A stretch of DNA of 64,000 nt from positions 21,145,915 to 21,209,914 of the forward strand of contig NC_081186.1 of assembly GCF_029867415.1 (NCBI RefSeq). Direction: 5' to 3'. Each line of letters starts with the position of its first letter. The first letter of the stretch is position 1. The notes beneath the pieces were generated by a model, which made no database searches, was not told where the DNA came from, and saw only the letters and a list, made by a program, of their open reading frames with translations. The stretch comes from Vicia villosa (Eukaryota; Streptophyta; Magnoliopsida; Fabales; Fabaceae). The translations under genes were made by a program, and so were the position numbers. Of this stretch, positions 45,547 through 57,863 are shown piece by piece.

Positions 45547-47430
45547 TCAAACGAACAACTCCGGATACGATTCCTTCATCTTATCCTCGAGTTCCCAAGT
45601 GATATTGCCATCGGCGACTCCACCCCATATCACTTTCACCAAAACAATCTCTTTTCCATGAAGCTTTTTAACTTTCCGATCCTCGATCCTCATAGGCGAT
45701 GTTTCAACCGTTAAATTGTCTCTTACTTGAACATCGTCTAACTGAACAACATAAGACGGATCCGCAATGTACCTCCTCAACTGAGACACATGGAACACGT
45801 CATGAAGATTAGAAAGAGATGGTGGCAATGCAATCCGGTATACCACTTCACCTATCCTTTCCTAAATCTGATAAGGACCAATGAAACGCGACGTCAACTT
45901 ACGCGACTTCAAAGCTCTACCAACACCCGTCATTGGCGTAACTTGAAGAAACACATGATCATCCTTCCCAAACTCGAAAGCCTTCCTCCTCTTATCATGA
46001 TAACTCTTTTGACGACTCTGAGAAGCCTTCATCTTCTCTTGAATCATCTTAATCTTATCCGTAGTCTCTTGAATCAATTTGGATCCAACCACAACACTCT
46101 CTCCCGATTCATACCAACACAAAGGAGTTCTACATCTCCTACCATAAAGAGCCTCAAAAGGTGCCATTCCAATACTCGAATGGAAACTGTTGTTATACGT
46201 AAACTCGATCAAAGGCAAGAAATTATCCCAATTCCCTCCTTGTTCCAAAACACACGAACTTAAAAGATCTTCAAGCGACTGAATAGTCCTCTCCGTTTGA
46301 CCATCAGTTTGCGGATGATACGCCGAACTCAAACGCAACTTCGTACCTAAAGCACTTTGCAAACCTTCCCAAAATCTCGAAGTGAACCTCGGATCTCTAT
46401 CCGAAAGAATGCTCGACGGAGTACCATGCAAACACACAATCTTCTCAATGTACAACTTAGCAAGCCTCTACATCGAATAATCCATCCTCATCGGAATAAA
46501 ATAAGCACATTTCGTCAACCTATCCACAACAACCCAAATTGCCTCACAATTACCCGATGTTCTCGGCAAACCCGGAACAAAATCCATATAAATACTATCC
46601 CACTTCCACTCGGGAATAGATAACGGTTGCATCAAACCAGACGGTTTTTGATGTTCGATCTTTGACTTTTGACAAGTTAAACAAGAATACACAAATTCCG
46701 CTATGTCCTTCTTCATACCTTGCCACCCAAAACATTTTCCTCAAATCTTGATACATTTTAGTAGCACCAAGATGAATACTCAAACTACTTCTATGTCCTT
46801 CATCAAAAATCCTTCTTTTCAAGTCCATAACATCAGGAATACAAACTCTATCACGACACCTTGTGATACCATTCTCATCAATCCGAAAGTCACCACCTTT
46901 ACCTTGATTAATCAATGTAAATCGATCAACCAAACCCAAATCAGATTTCTGTCCTTCTCGAATCTCATCCAAAATACCACTAGTAAGCTTCAACATACCA
47001 AGCTTCACACCACTAGAAGTCTTTTCACATAACAAACTCAAGTCTCTAAATTGTTCCAACAATTCAAACTCTCGAACCATCAACATAGACATGTGCAATG
47101 ACTTCCTATTCAATGCATCGGCTACAACATTCGCTTTTCCAGGATGGTAGTTCAACCAAAATCATAATCCTTCAAAAGTCTACTCATCTTGTTTACTTCA
47201 TATTCAACTCTTGTAGTCACTACACACCTCAAATCTCGATCCAAACAATAATGCCTCTTAAGTTTCAAAACAACCCAACGGCGGATGACATCCATTCATA
47301 CATCAAATAATTCCTCTCACGAATTCTCAGATACCTTGAAGCATAAGCCACAACTTGTCGATTCTGCATTAATACACCTCAGCTCGAAATCACAAATCTA
47401 AAGAAACTCTCTTCCTTTAACCAAAGTTCA
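45547..47430 (-). pseudogene. Tekay-2 RNase H relic, integrase and chromodomain-like tail
   Basis: On the minus strand, RNase H remains as RQVVAYASR near 47360 and [17 protein letters not shown] at 47100-47150. Integrase has its zinc finger region ([16 protein letters not shown] near 46670), IYMDFVPGLPRTSGN (Asp), [15 protein letters not shown] (Asp) and [16 protein letters not shown] (Glu, 46270-46310). The tail keeps GKEIVLVKVIWGG and NITWELEDKMKESYPELF. A frameshift near 46720 and stops at 46468 and 45862 break it. The tail segment shows what Tekay-1 lost by its frameshift. Confidence 0.88.
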
Positions 47431-48036
47431 CATTCAGAAAACTTCGCATATAACCTCTTCTCTTTCAACATCGATAACACAATTCTTAATGTTCAACATG
47501 TTCATCGTCACTCTTAGAATCAAAACATCCTCAAAAACATTACCTCATAGAACCTTATTTTCTTCTTACTCGACAAAACATGCACGAATTTATGACTATA
47601 CACTCAGACAATTGAACCTCTTCTCATATAACTCCTCAACTTGACCCTTCAACTTCTTCCTAGTCGTTTTAAACACTACCAAATTAGTAAGACAAGTCTA
47701 TCTCGTCCAATACGATCTCGTCTCCTATCAACAATAGATTAAGGGTGATCAAGTCCTCAATTTGTCAATAGACAGTCGACAATCATAATGAAACATAAAC
47801 CTCCATCACTAAACTACAATATCGTCCCTTCAGAACTTGTACTAAATCAATTCCAAAATCTCTACCAAAGATGCTCAACGGATAATTCAACACACAAAGA
47901 AGTAGGACAAAACTCATAGCAAGTGTATCAATAACCATACTTCTACATATACAGATAAAGCAAGATCCAAACTCGTAGCATAATCCAAAGAAATGAAAGA
48001 ATGCATCGCATCATTATCAATAATAAACCACGTACC
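47431..48036 (-). pseudogene. Tekay-2 protease and RT remnant, catalytic regions lost
   Basis: Just after gag, IIDNDAMHSFISLDYA can be matched to [16 protein letters not shown] of Tekay-1, so DTG has become DND and some residues before it are deleted. Further left, text matching the start of RT ([10 protein letters not shown]) passes quickly into text matching the part after the catalytic site ([12 protein letters not shown]), with many stops. The RT palm with FIDD is deleted. The element therefore could not make reverse transcriptase. Confidence 0.65.
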
Positions 48037-48819
48037 TCAGATTAGCTCATCCTTAGCAATGGTCTCAGCACTAGACAGCGCAATCACTTTCCCTTCTGCT
48101 CGCTCCTTGTTTGGCTTGTCACACATGGCACAATTGTGTCCTTGCTCACCACAACTATAGCAAATCCTACTCGAACCAACTCCACAATCAACAGTTTTGT
48201 GACCCGTATCGCCGCACCTATAGCACTTAATCGATGTAGAATCTCCTCCTCCACTTGGCTTCTTGCTAAAACCAGATTGTTTCCTCACGTCATCATACGG
48301 TTTCCCACGGAATTGTTCTCTTCCTTGCTTCAATTCCAGAACTCTCACTTCTTTCTTTCCACGCACATCTTCTAGAAAATAGTTTTCAAAAAATGCATCA
48401 CGGAAAAGATTCCAAGTAACTTTAATACCTTCCTCATCAAATCTCCGCACAATATTACTCCACCAATCCTCAGCTCCTTCCGTCAGCATGTGAGTACCAA
48501 ACCGTACCTTCTGTACATCAGTACAACTCATGAATTGAAAGATCTTCTCCATTTCTCTCATCCATGCATGTGCTTTGTCCGGTCCATACTTTCCTTCAAA
48601 GATCGGCGGATTGCACTTTCAAAAGTCTTCAAAAACACATAACTTATCCTGTCCTCCATTACCTACACTCTCGTGCGGCGCTTGTCCAATGGCACCAATC
48701 CACCTCGTTACTGCTCTGACATTAATGTCAGCATTCCTTCCTGCAACAATCGTCCTAAACACCCAAACAACCAGACAAACAGTATTGATCGTGTCAGATA
48801 CACGAATCAAATACAACAT
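48037..48819 (-). pseudogene. gag: Tekay-2 gag
   Basis: It starts at 48819 (MLYLIRVSD, as in Tekay-1) and has AGRNADINVRAVTRWIGAIGQ. After a break near 48615 the capsid continues as MSCTDVQKVRFGTHML, EDWWSN and FRDAFFENYFLEDVRGKKE. About 70 residues between the capsid core and the basic region are missing compared with Tekay-1. Two zinc knuckles remain: CYRCGDTGHKTVDC and CYSCGEQGHNCAMC. A stop stands at 48037. Confidence 0.87.
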
Positions 48820-48861
48820 GATTAGAAAACATTAACGACTATTGACAAACTGGTCGACCAT

Positions 48862-48873
48862 GCTCTGATACCA
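48862..48873 (-). other. Tekay-2 primer binding site, tRNA-iMet
   Basis: TGGTATCAGAGC on the minus strand, 4 bp inside the 5' LTR; complementary to initiator tRNA-Met. Confidence 0.92.
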
Positions 48874-48877
48874 CTAA

Positions 48878-50778
48878 TGTAACACCCCTTTTATACCCCC
48901 AAAATAAATAAGCATATAATCAGAGAATAAGCATGCATATAATTCAAAAGGGCGTCACATCGACGTTTTCAAAAACTAAAAGCTTTTAAAAACCGACAGC
49001 ATTTATCTACAATATACAATACACCTGGTCATTTCAAATAACACCTAAACATTTAATTACAATTCACATAGAATATGCATTCACAGCGGAAAATACTAAA
49101 ATACTCATGTATTTCATAAAATGATTCATGTCCCATACCATGATCATATCTCAATAATCATCTCAACATAAAATAAACCATAATCAGAATATTTGGCTTG
49201 AAAGCCTCTCAAACAACAAGTAGCAAAATAACAAGTTCTCAAGTCATAAACATAATACATAACCAATTAGAAACATGAGTTCAACACGCCTAGTCTACCC
49301 AGTGTTACATGACCAGAGCATCGACTCACTACCTAATCTCCAACAAAATACGAAAAAAAACTCCGGCTAGATCGCGCACGGGCTACTAAACTCCAGAACC
49401 TGCATGTCGCCAAACGAGGGCAACGTTAAAACAAAAGGGTGAGAATACAAATCATTATGAAGAAAGTATAATAAGATACAATGGTTAAGATCAACAATTA
49501 GAAGAATTCATTACACCTTGCCTAATCATGTAACATAATATGAATCAATATATTCACATATATTAAGCATTCAACAAGTATAAAGAGTATACTATTCTAA
49601 TTCCAAAACTCGATTTCCAATTATGCACATAACCATAATTATCACATATTCACACATTTAACCAAGTATGTATCCAAACATCACTCATTTCCATTATCAA
49701 ACTCATACACATATCACAACTACATCAATTTCACATTTTCAATTACCGCATAACTCTAATGTGACTCAATGCAAGATATGTTACGCTATGCATGTGGTAC
49801 CGCAATGTGAACCCAACGTTTCACCGCTTTCCGATTCAATATCTAGAATCCAAGTCACGCTTCCGATCCGGACAAGATCAAAGCCACCACGTATGTTTCC
49901 AATTAAGGATCAACGTATTCTACGTCTATTTCCATTCAAGGATCACCGTCTATTACCATGTGAACCCACAGTTTCACCGCTTCCACAATAAAGCCGACTA
50001 TGCCATGAATGAATGTACAATTACCAACCAACTATGCAATTAAGGTTATCTCATCAATCTTAACTTACCGCATACAAACAATAATTCAACTCTATGAATT
50101 ATATATCAAATTGTACACAACATTCACAACGCATTGATATCAATCCACATAATAGAAACAATATTCAATTATGATTCACAAAACACAATTAACACTAGTA
50201 AATCATACTATCTCATGTTAATTCATATTGCCAACAAAACATAAGAATATACTTCCAAACCAAGTATTAATTCATTAGTATTTGGCCAAAAATACAATTA
50301 CAGTTAAATTTTCAAGATACCGTAATTTACCGATAAACCGAATAATTGATCCAATTCCAAGTATATATTCAATCAATTAGACTCATTGAAATTAATTCAA
50401 CTATTAATTAAATTAACCAATTAATAATTACTCTACATTAGTTCCAAGTTTCTAATTCATTTTCTATTCCAAAACCAATATTTAATATAAAAGATATTCA
50501 AATTCACACTATTTCGGTCGGTGCGTAAATACTACATTTTCAACAAAATAACACTACCAAGTTAATCTACTAATTAAACTTAGCTACTACGTAAATTTTC
50601 ATCAAATTCCGGATAACTAATTATACCGCTTAATTCCGCTATTCGGTCAAACGGGACTGTTTCTAATTTTTCCTACTAGCATCCTACGGTTTCTATTAAT
50701 TTCATATCATAATTTATGGTCTTACAAGAAAATGAACAGTAAGTGGTGTTTCTTTTACCTTTTCACATTCCATCATAC

Positions 50779-50833
<55 letters not shown>

Positions 50834-52069
50834 GTTGATAAAGTAGTGTTATAAGATGACCATAGCTACAACTATTCAAAAACTATTTGTTAAAACTATA
50901 TGGAAAACAAAATACAATTTAAGTACAAAAGATTCATATGTCAACAAGCATATCATGACTTTAAACAATAGTATTATTTTACTACAAATACATCTGAGAG
51001 TTCCACCAAATTGATATTACCAGAAGGTATAATAAGAAACAAACATGAAACAATAAAAATATTAAAAAAAATGAGATACAAGGGGTTGCAAGTGGGGTTG
51101 CCGAACGACACCCCTTCCCCCAAGTAATACGCCACCCTTCAAGGGGGCTCCGCCGGCCGTCAAGGCCTCTTGCCAAACCGCAAGACTCCTTTCCCAATTT
51201 TCTTCTTAAATTTTTTTTCTGTTTCTAATTAGTGTTAATTCATACGCACAGACTGTTCTTCATAGCATTTAACATTATAGCATCAAATTAATTTCCAGGT
51301 TCCATTTAACACTACTCAGTATACCATAACACATTCAAATTAGCATTTTCATGGATTTCAACTAAGAACAAATATAAACATGTTAATCTACCCATTATTC
51401 CCATTATACTAGCCCATAATAATAAGGATTCTCCCCCTTACCTCTTCAATTTCTTCAACCCTAGCTTGTTCTTGTTCTTCCCCTTTCTCCTTTCTATTTT
51501 CTCTTTTCTTTCTTTCTCAGCCTCTCTTGTTGCAATCCATGAGAAAATGAGAGAAAATGTCACCTCTCACTAACCAAACCTTTACTAACTATGCCTAATG
51601 GGCCTAAATATAACACCCTCTATTTACTCCTAACATCAATAATTAAGCCCAATAAAATATATATACTATTTATTATTTCTATTTTAGTTACTAAATAAAA
51701 TAACACCAATAATTAAATAGACACAAATATACACCCCAAGTTAATTAATATATCAATTAACACACCAATTAATTAAATAAATAATTAACACACCAAATTA
51801 ATTAAATAAATAATAAAATAAATACTGTTAAAATCCTCTAATAACTCAATGTCTCATATTTCCGGTCAAATCTTAGTTACTCGGAAAATTCCCAAAACGC
51901 TAAATATTAACTCATTAATATTTCTAATACTAAAAATATTAAAATTTTCGATTAAATATCGACCCGCTATCCCGAACTAATACCGACTAAATCATCCCAA
52001 AAAGCGAAATTTTCAATAAACATCACAAATGACTAAATTAAGAAAATAATTATTTTTCCGGGCATTACA
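48878..52069 (-). repeat. Tekay-2 5' LTR (right copy)
   Basis: It is 3,192 bp long; on the minus strand it begins TGTAATGCCCGG. It is very close to the left copy; most of the length difference lies in the AT microsatellite. Candidate splice sites for a leader intron are GAAGAG|GTAAGG (intron start at 51441) and GACATGCAG|GTTCTGG (intron end at 49400). Confidence 0.93.
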
Positions 52070-52074
52070 GTTAG

Positions 52075-52669
52075 TCTCTCCAGCGCCCGAGACAGTTTAT
52101 ATTGAAGTTTGTTCTTTCCCAATGAATGGTGAGCCTCTCCAATGCATCATTATAATCCACTCATGTCATTCATTTGAAAAGGAGAGCTTGATTCAATTGA
52201 AATTCATAAGGATGCAATTCATTTGGAAAAAGTCAATTGTTTAAGACTGCATTTGACTTTTGGGAAATTTGGTCAACTATGGACTTTTGAAGATAAAAAT
52301 CATTAACATATGGTTATTGGACTCATTTTATCAAGAAAAATCAAGAAAGTCAATCATGAATAAAAATTCAAAAAAAGTCAAAGTTGGAAGATTCAAAAAC
52401 ACTTAGAAATTTTAGAATTTTTCAAGTCTTTTAGTCATAACTTCATGTGTAAGCAACTTCAAAATTCAAGTAGAAACTGAAAAATCTTCCAACATGAAAG
52501 TTGTATATCTTGAATCATACAACAACTTTGTCAAATATAACTTTTTCCCAAAAAATGAATCATTTGAGAATTATGGGATCATGAAAAAGACTTCGAAAAA
52601 TTCTAAGTGTTTTAACCTAGTTTTTCCTTAACTTTATGGACATTTTTCACCAAGATCCAAGATGAATAT
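52075..52669 (+). other. Tat LTR segment between Tekay-2 and Tekay-3
   Basis: Continuation of the Tat LTR. Text such as GTCATAACTTCATGTGTAAG and AAGTCAAAGTTGGAAG is usual in Ogre-type LTRs. It ends with AATAT (52665-52669), the left TSD of Tekay-3. There is no gene. Confidence 0.6.
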
Positions 52670-53235
52670 TTTAAGACCCGTAATTTTATAAATAAATTAA
52701 TATTTTAAAATTTTAGTATATTCTCATCTCTATGATATATTTTTGATCAAATATATAGTTAAATAGTATTTATACTAATAAAATCTTAGAATTTTTATTA
52801 GTAGTTCAAGACATAAGTTTCTTAACACTAGACGGTAGTAGCACTTAGTACTAGATGGCGGGTTTCTATATGAGTGGCTCGAGATTTTCTCCCTGGGGCA
52901 GTTCTCCTGCGTGAGTGTCTGTCGGGGACTTTTATTCTATCACTTTATGGGTTGTATTTCCTAACACTATTCGTACTTATATCTTGTGACGCTATGTCGA
53001 GTTTATGCTTAGTATGGTTATTAAGTTTTAATCTAGTTTAACTAATTTCCATTTATAAAATCTAGTTGAATTCTTAAAACCAATCTAAATATAAAATTCA
53101 ATATAATTCTTAAATAAAAATAATAATAAAAAAAAGGGACACTATTTCTCACAAGGAAAACCATTAACTGATTTAGATGTGGAAACAATCCATTTTTTTA
53201 AATTCACTCTTGTTGTTAAAAATCGGGGTGTTACA
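52670..53235 (+). repeat. Tekay-3 5' LTR with a 2.7-kb internal deletion
   Basis: It matches the first 157 bp and the last 409 bp of the 3' LTR. The join is at about 52825-52827, where CTTAA meets ACTAGACGG. It ends GGGGTGTTACA. The lost part includes the putative promoter and the ORF of the 3' LTR. Confidence 0.92.
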
Positions 53236-53238
53236 TTG

Positions 53239-53250
53239 TGGTATCAGAGC
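53239..53250 (+). other. Tekay-3 primer binding site, tRNA-iMet
   Basis: TGGTATCAGAGC, 3 bp after the LTR end, complementary to initiator tRNA-Met. Confidence 0.92.
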
Positions 53251-53441
53251 TTAGGTTATCTGAGGACCGAGAGTTTAGTACTCTAAAATAATTACATGCT
53301 TGGGAAAATTTAGAACTTATATCCACATTTTTAGGGTAGTTAAGAATTGACATCCACTCATTATTTAGGAGTAAGATATTGGAAGTTCTCTTGAAACAGG
53401 TAAGGAGAATTCTAATTGGGTGTTGGTGTTGTAGGAAAACA

Positions 53442-54465
53442 ATGCCTCCACGACGTGACAATACTAACAACCATCAGTTGGATCAAATGGCCCAAGTTAT
53501 GGCCAATATGGCAGCCGCTGTCACCGTTCAAACTGCTTAAGAACCTTCGAGATTTGGAGAAGCGGGACAGAGAGATAAGAGCCGCAGAATCAAGAGGATT
53601 AACCGAGTTTCGCCGCCACGATCCACCTAAATTCCAAGGAGATGTTACTCCCGAGAAGGCTGACTTATGGTTACAAGAAATTGAAAAGATCTTCGAGGTA
53701 ATCAATTGTCCTTCAGGGGCAAGGGTGTTGTATGCCACGTATCTTCTCTTAGGCGATGCAGAGTATTGGTGGAGAAACACTAGATTGATGATGGAGGGCG
53801 CACATGAAGAAGTGAATTGGGAAGCCTTTAAGACAAAGTTACTAGACAAATACTTTCCCATAAGTGCGAGGACCAAATTGGGAGACGATTTTCTGAAACT
53901 TCGACAAGGGGGTATGACTGTAGGAGAATATGCCGCCAAGTTTGAGACCTTATCCAGATATTTTCGATTCTTCAGGGAAGGAGTGGATGAAGTCTACATG
54001 TGTCATCGTTTCCAAGAAGGACTCAAGTACGAACTACAAGACTCAGTGGTACCCTTAGGGATACAACGTTTTCAACCATTGGTGGAGAAATGCAGAGAAG
54101 TGGAGGAAATGAAGAATAAGAGGACAAATCGCGGGGCGGTCCAGAACTCTGGAGGACCTAATCGTCAAAATTTTCATAATCAAGGACGTAATAAACAACA
54201 GATGCGGCCATACCAACGACCATACTATAATAACCGAGGACCTCAACAAACAGAAAATCATAACACGAAAGGAGGAGGAACTCAAGCTGCCCCAGGGGTA
54301 CGTTGTTACCAGTGTGGTGAAGGTGGGCATTATGCGAATGAATGCCCTAATAGGGGTCCTACCTGCTTCAAATGTAACAAACGGGGTCATATGGCGAAGG
54401 ATTGCAGAACTCCAAAAGCAGAGTTAGCTGTTAATGCTGTTAGAACCGCCCGACCAACTGCTTAA
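53442..54465 (+). pseudogene. gag: Tekay-3 gag
   Basis: The likely start is ATG at 53442 (MPPRRDNTNNHQLDQMAQV); a stop or frameshift near 53538 moves the rest into another frame. That frame has RHDPPKFQGDVTPEKADLW, EYWWRN, YFPISARTK and RQGGMTVGEYAAKFE, a normal plant chromovirus capsid. Two zinc knuckles, CYQCGEGGHYANEC and CFKCNKRGHMAKDC, lie at 54303-54410. A TAA at 54463-54465 separates it from the protease in the same frame; in relatives gag and pol form one frame. Confidence 0.9.
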
Positions 54466-57400
54466 GGGAGAGTGTATTGCATGGGTGAAGAGGGAAAATC
54501 TCTGACCAACAACTTGATCCAGGGGAATTGCGAAATTGAAGGTACCATTTTAACTGCACTTTTTGATTCTGGGGCAACGCATTCATTCATATCCCAAGAT
54601 TGCGTTGATCGATTGAAAATGATAGTAACCCCATTACCTTTCGACTTGGTAGTGTCTACCCTTGCTAAGGTTCTAACTGTGAACACTGCATGTTTATTAT
54701 GTAAAGTAGTGGTTCAAGAGAGAGAATTCCTAGTTAACCTAATATGTTTACCCCTACAATCTCTCGAGATTATTCTCGGAATGGATTGGATGTCATTTCA
54801 TTATGTTATGTTAGATTGTGCTCGGAAGTTGGTTATTTTGCCAGAGCCCAGGGTTATCAAATACCTATCAGCTAACCAACTCAAGGGTTCTCTAAAGAAT
54901 GGATCTTTTGACCTTTCAATACTTTCTAATACGAAAGTGATTTCCGAATTCAAGATTGAAGACATGTTAGTTACTCAAGACTTTCTTGATGTGTTTCCCA
55001 ACGAGATTCTCGGTTTACCACCTGTAAGAGACATTGAATTCTTCATTGACTTACACCCGGGAACTGGACCCATTTCCATTGCACCATATCGAATGACACC
55101 AAAGGAACTCCAAGAACTTAAAGAACAATTGGAAGACTTGATGGAGAAAGGACTAATCAGGCAAAGTGTTTCCCCATGGGGAGCTCCAGTACTTTTGGTA
55201 AAGAAAAAGGACGGGCGTTCCCGACTATGTGTGGACTACAGGCAACTTAACAAAGTGACTATGAAGAATCGATACCCCTTACCTCGCATTGACCACTTGA
55301 TGGATCAACTTAAAGGAGCATCTGTATTTTCTAAGATTGATTTGAAGTCCGGCTATCATCAAATTAAAGTAAGAGAAGAAGACATACCAAAGACTGCATT
55401 CAGGACTCGTTATGGACATTATGAGTACCTAGTCATGCCGTTTGGAGTGACTAATGCACCTGCTATTTTTATGGATTACATGAACCGATTTTTCCACCCA
55501 TTTCTAGACAAATTCGTTGTTGTATTCATTGATGATATCCTTGTTTACTCTCGAAGTAAAAAAGGAACATGAAGAGCATCTATGTCAAGTGTTACAAATC
55601 CTGCGTGAAAAGAAGTTATATACTAATCCGTCCAAATGTGAATTCTGGCTAGAAAAGGTAAATTTCTTAGGACACGTCATATCAAAGGAAGGAATTGCTG
55701 TAGATCCAGCGAAGATTGAAACCGTGCTCGCATGGAAACAGCCTCAGACAGTCACTGATATGAGGAGTTTCGTAGGATTGGCCGGATACTACCGACGATT
55801 CATTGAGGGATTCGCAAAGATAGCAGCTCCATTGACTCAACTAACTAGAAAGGATCAACCTTTTGCCTGGACTGAGAAGTGTGAAGCCAACTTTCAATTG
55901 TTAAAGAAGAAACTTATAACGTCGCCTATTCTGGTCCTGCCGCAACCTGAGGAGCTATACGAAGTTTATTACGATGCATCTCATCAAGGATTGGGGTGTG
56001 TGCTGATGCAAAACCGAAAGGCGGTAGCATATGCTTCGAGACAATTGAAGACTCACGAAAGAAATTATCCCACTCATGATTTGGAGCTTGCGGCTGTGGT
56101 TTTTGCGCTAAAGATTTGGCGTCATTATCTCTATGGGTGCACGTTCACAGTATTCAGCGATCATAAGAGTTTGAAGTATTTGTTTGATCAGAAGGAATTA
56201 AACATGAGACAAAGGAGGTGGATGGAAACCTTGAAAGACTATGATTTCACATTACAATATCATCCAGGAAAAGCAAACATGGTGGCAGATGCATTGAGTA
56301 GAAAAGGTGTCCTTGCAACAACATCATTGATGGCCAAACAACAAGAACTGTGGGAAACATTCAGAGACATGCACCTAGACATAAAATTGGGCCAAGGAAC
56401 ACTTCACTATGGGATGATTAAAATCTCTAATGGACTTTTAGAAGATATTCGGAACTATCAGAACAATCCACTATTGGAAGAGAAAAGAGAATTGATGGTA
56501 CAAGGAAAAGCACCCGGTTTCAAAGTAGGACCCGATAACATCTTAAGGTGCAACGAAAGAATCTGTGTACCCAATGTTGCGGGGATAAGGAAGCTAATTT
56601 TAGAGGAAGCTCACAAGAGCAAACTTAGCATTCACCCTGGAGCAACAAAGATGTATAAAGATGAAGGAGGTGGCAGATTATGTAGCGTCATGCTTGACTT
56701 GCCAAAAAGCAAAAGTGGAACACCAAAGACCAGCGGGAATGTTGCAATCTTTAGATGTTCCTGAGTGGAAGTGGGATAGCATTTCAATGGATTTTATCAC
56801 TGGATTGCCAAAAACTCGAAGGATGCATGACTCTATTTGGGTAATTGTCGACCGTTTGACCAAGTCTTCTCATTTCCTATCGGTGAGAACAACCTATAAC
56901 GTAGCCAAGTTAACAGAAATTTACATTTCTGAGATTGTTAAACTACATGGGGTACCTTCTAGCATCGTGTCAGATCGAGACCCAAAGTTCACGTCACATT
57001 TTTGGGGTGCTTTACATGAGGCGCTTGGAACAAAGCTACGATTAAGTTCGGCATATCACCCACAAACAGATGGACAAACAGAACGAACGAATCAGTCATT
57101 AGAGGATTTACTGCGGGCATGTGTACTGGATGATAGAGGGAGTTGGGATGATATACTACCTCTAATTGAATTCACCTACAACAACAGTTTTCATACTAGC
57201 ATCGGAATGGCTCCATTTGAAGCTCTATATGGGCGAAAATGTCAGACGCCATTATGTTGGTATCAAGATGGTGAAAGTATGATTGTAGGTCCAGAAATGG
57301 TTCATCAGACTACAGAAAAGGTTAAGAACATTAAGGAAAAGATGAAAGCTTCACAAGACCGTCAAAAAAGCTACGCCGACAAAAGACATAGGCCGTTGGA

Positions 57401-57830
57401 TTTTGAAGAGGGAGACCATGTGTTCCTCAGTGTCACACCTACCACGGGAGTGGGGAGAGCAATCAAAACACGTAAGTTAACTCTAAAGTTTATTGGGCCC
57501 TATCAAATAACTTCAAAAATTGGACCCGTGGCTTACCGAATTGCATTACCGCCCTTTTTATCTGGAATACATGATGTGTTTCATGTCTCACGACTACGGA
57601 AGTACATTCCAGACCCTTCTCACGTAATCAAACCAGACACCATTCAGCTTAAAGACAACTTATCATTCGAAGCAATACCCGTCAGGATCGAGGATAGGAA
57701 AATGAAGCTGCTAAGGAATAAGGAAATTCTGTTAGTAAAAATAATTTGGAACCAAGCCACTGGTGATGCAACTTGGGAACTTGAAAGTGCAATCCGAGAG
57801 AAATACCCAGAATTGTTTGCAGACGCGTAG
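54466..57830 (+). pseudogene. pol: Tekay-3 protease, RT, RNase H, integrase and chromodomain-like tail
   Basis: The protease has [12 protein letters not shown] near 54565. RT has [19 protein letters not shown] and [10 protein letters not shown] (55525-55555). An extra A in a run of A near 55560 shifts the frame. RNase H follows with [14 protein letters not shown] (55965) and [14 protein letters not shown]. In the integrase zinc finger [10 protein letters not shown] is joined directly to text that should come about ten residues later, so a deletion near 56662 has removed the FWW part and shifted the frame. The core keeps [11 protein letters not shown] (Asp), [15 protein letters not shown] (Asp) and [16 protein letters not shown] (Glu). 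The tail has [30 protein letters not shown] and [17 protein letters not shown], with the stop at 57828-57830. Confidence 0.92.
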
Positions 57831-57847
57831 TTTCGAGGACGAAACTC

Positions 57848-57863
57848 TTTTAGGGGGGGAGTA
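57848..57863 (+). other. Tekay-3 polypurine tract
   Basis: TTTTAGGGGGGGAG directly precedes the 3' LTR. Confidence 0.9.

Noticed and set aside
45790..47310. Plus-strand frames across Tekay-2
   Set aside because: Antisense to integrase and RNase H, whose motifs are clear on the minus strand.
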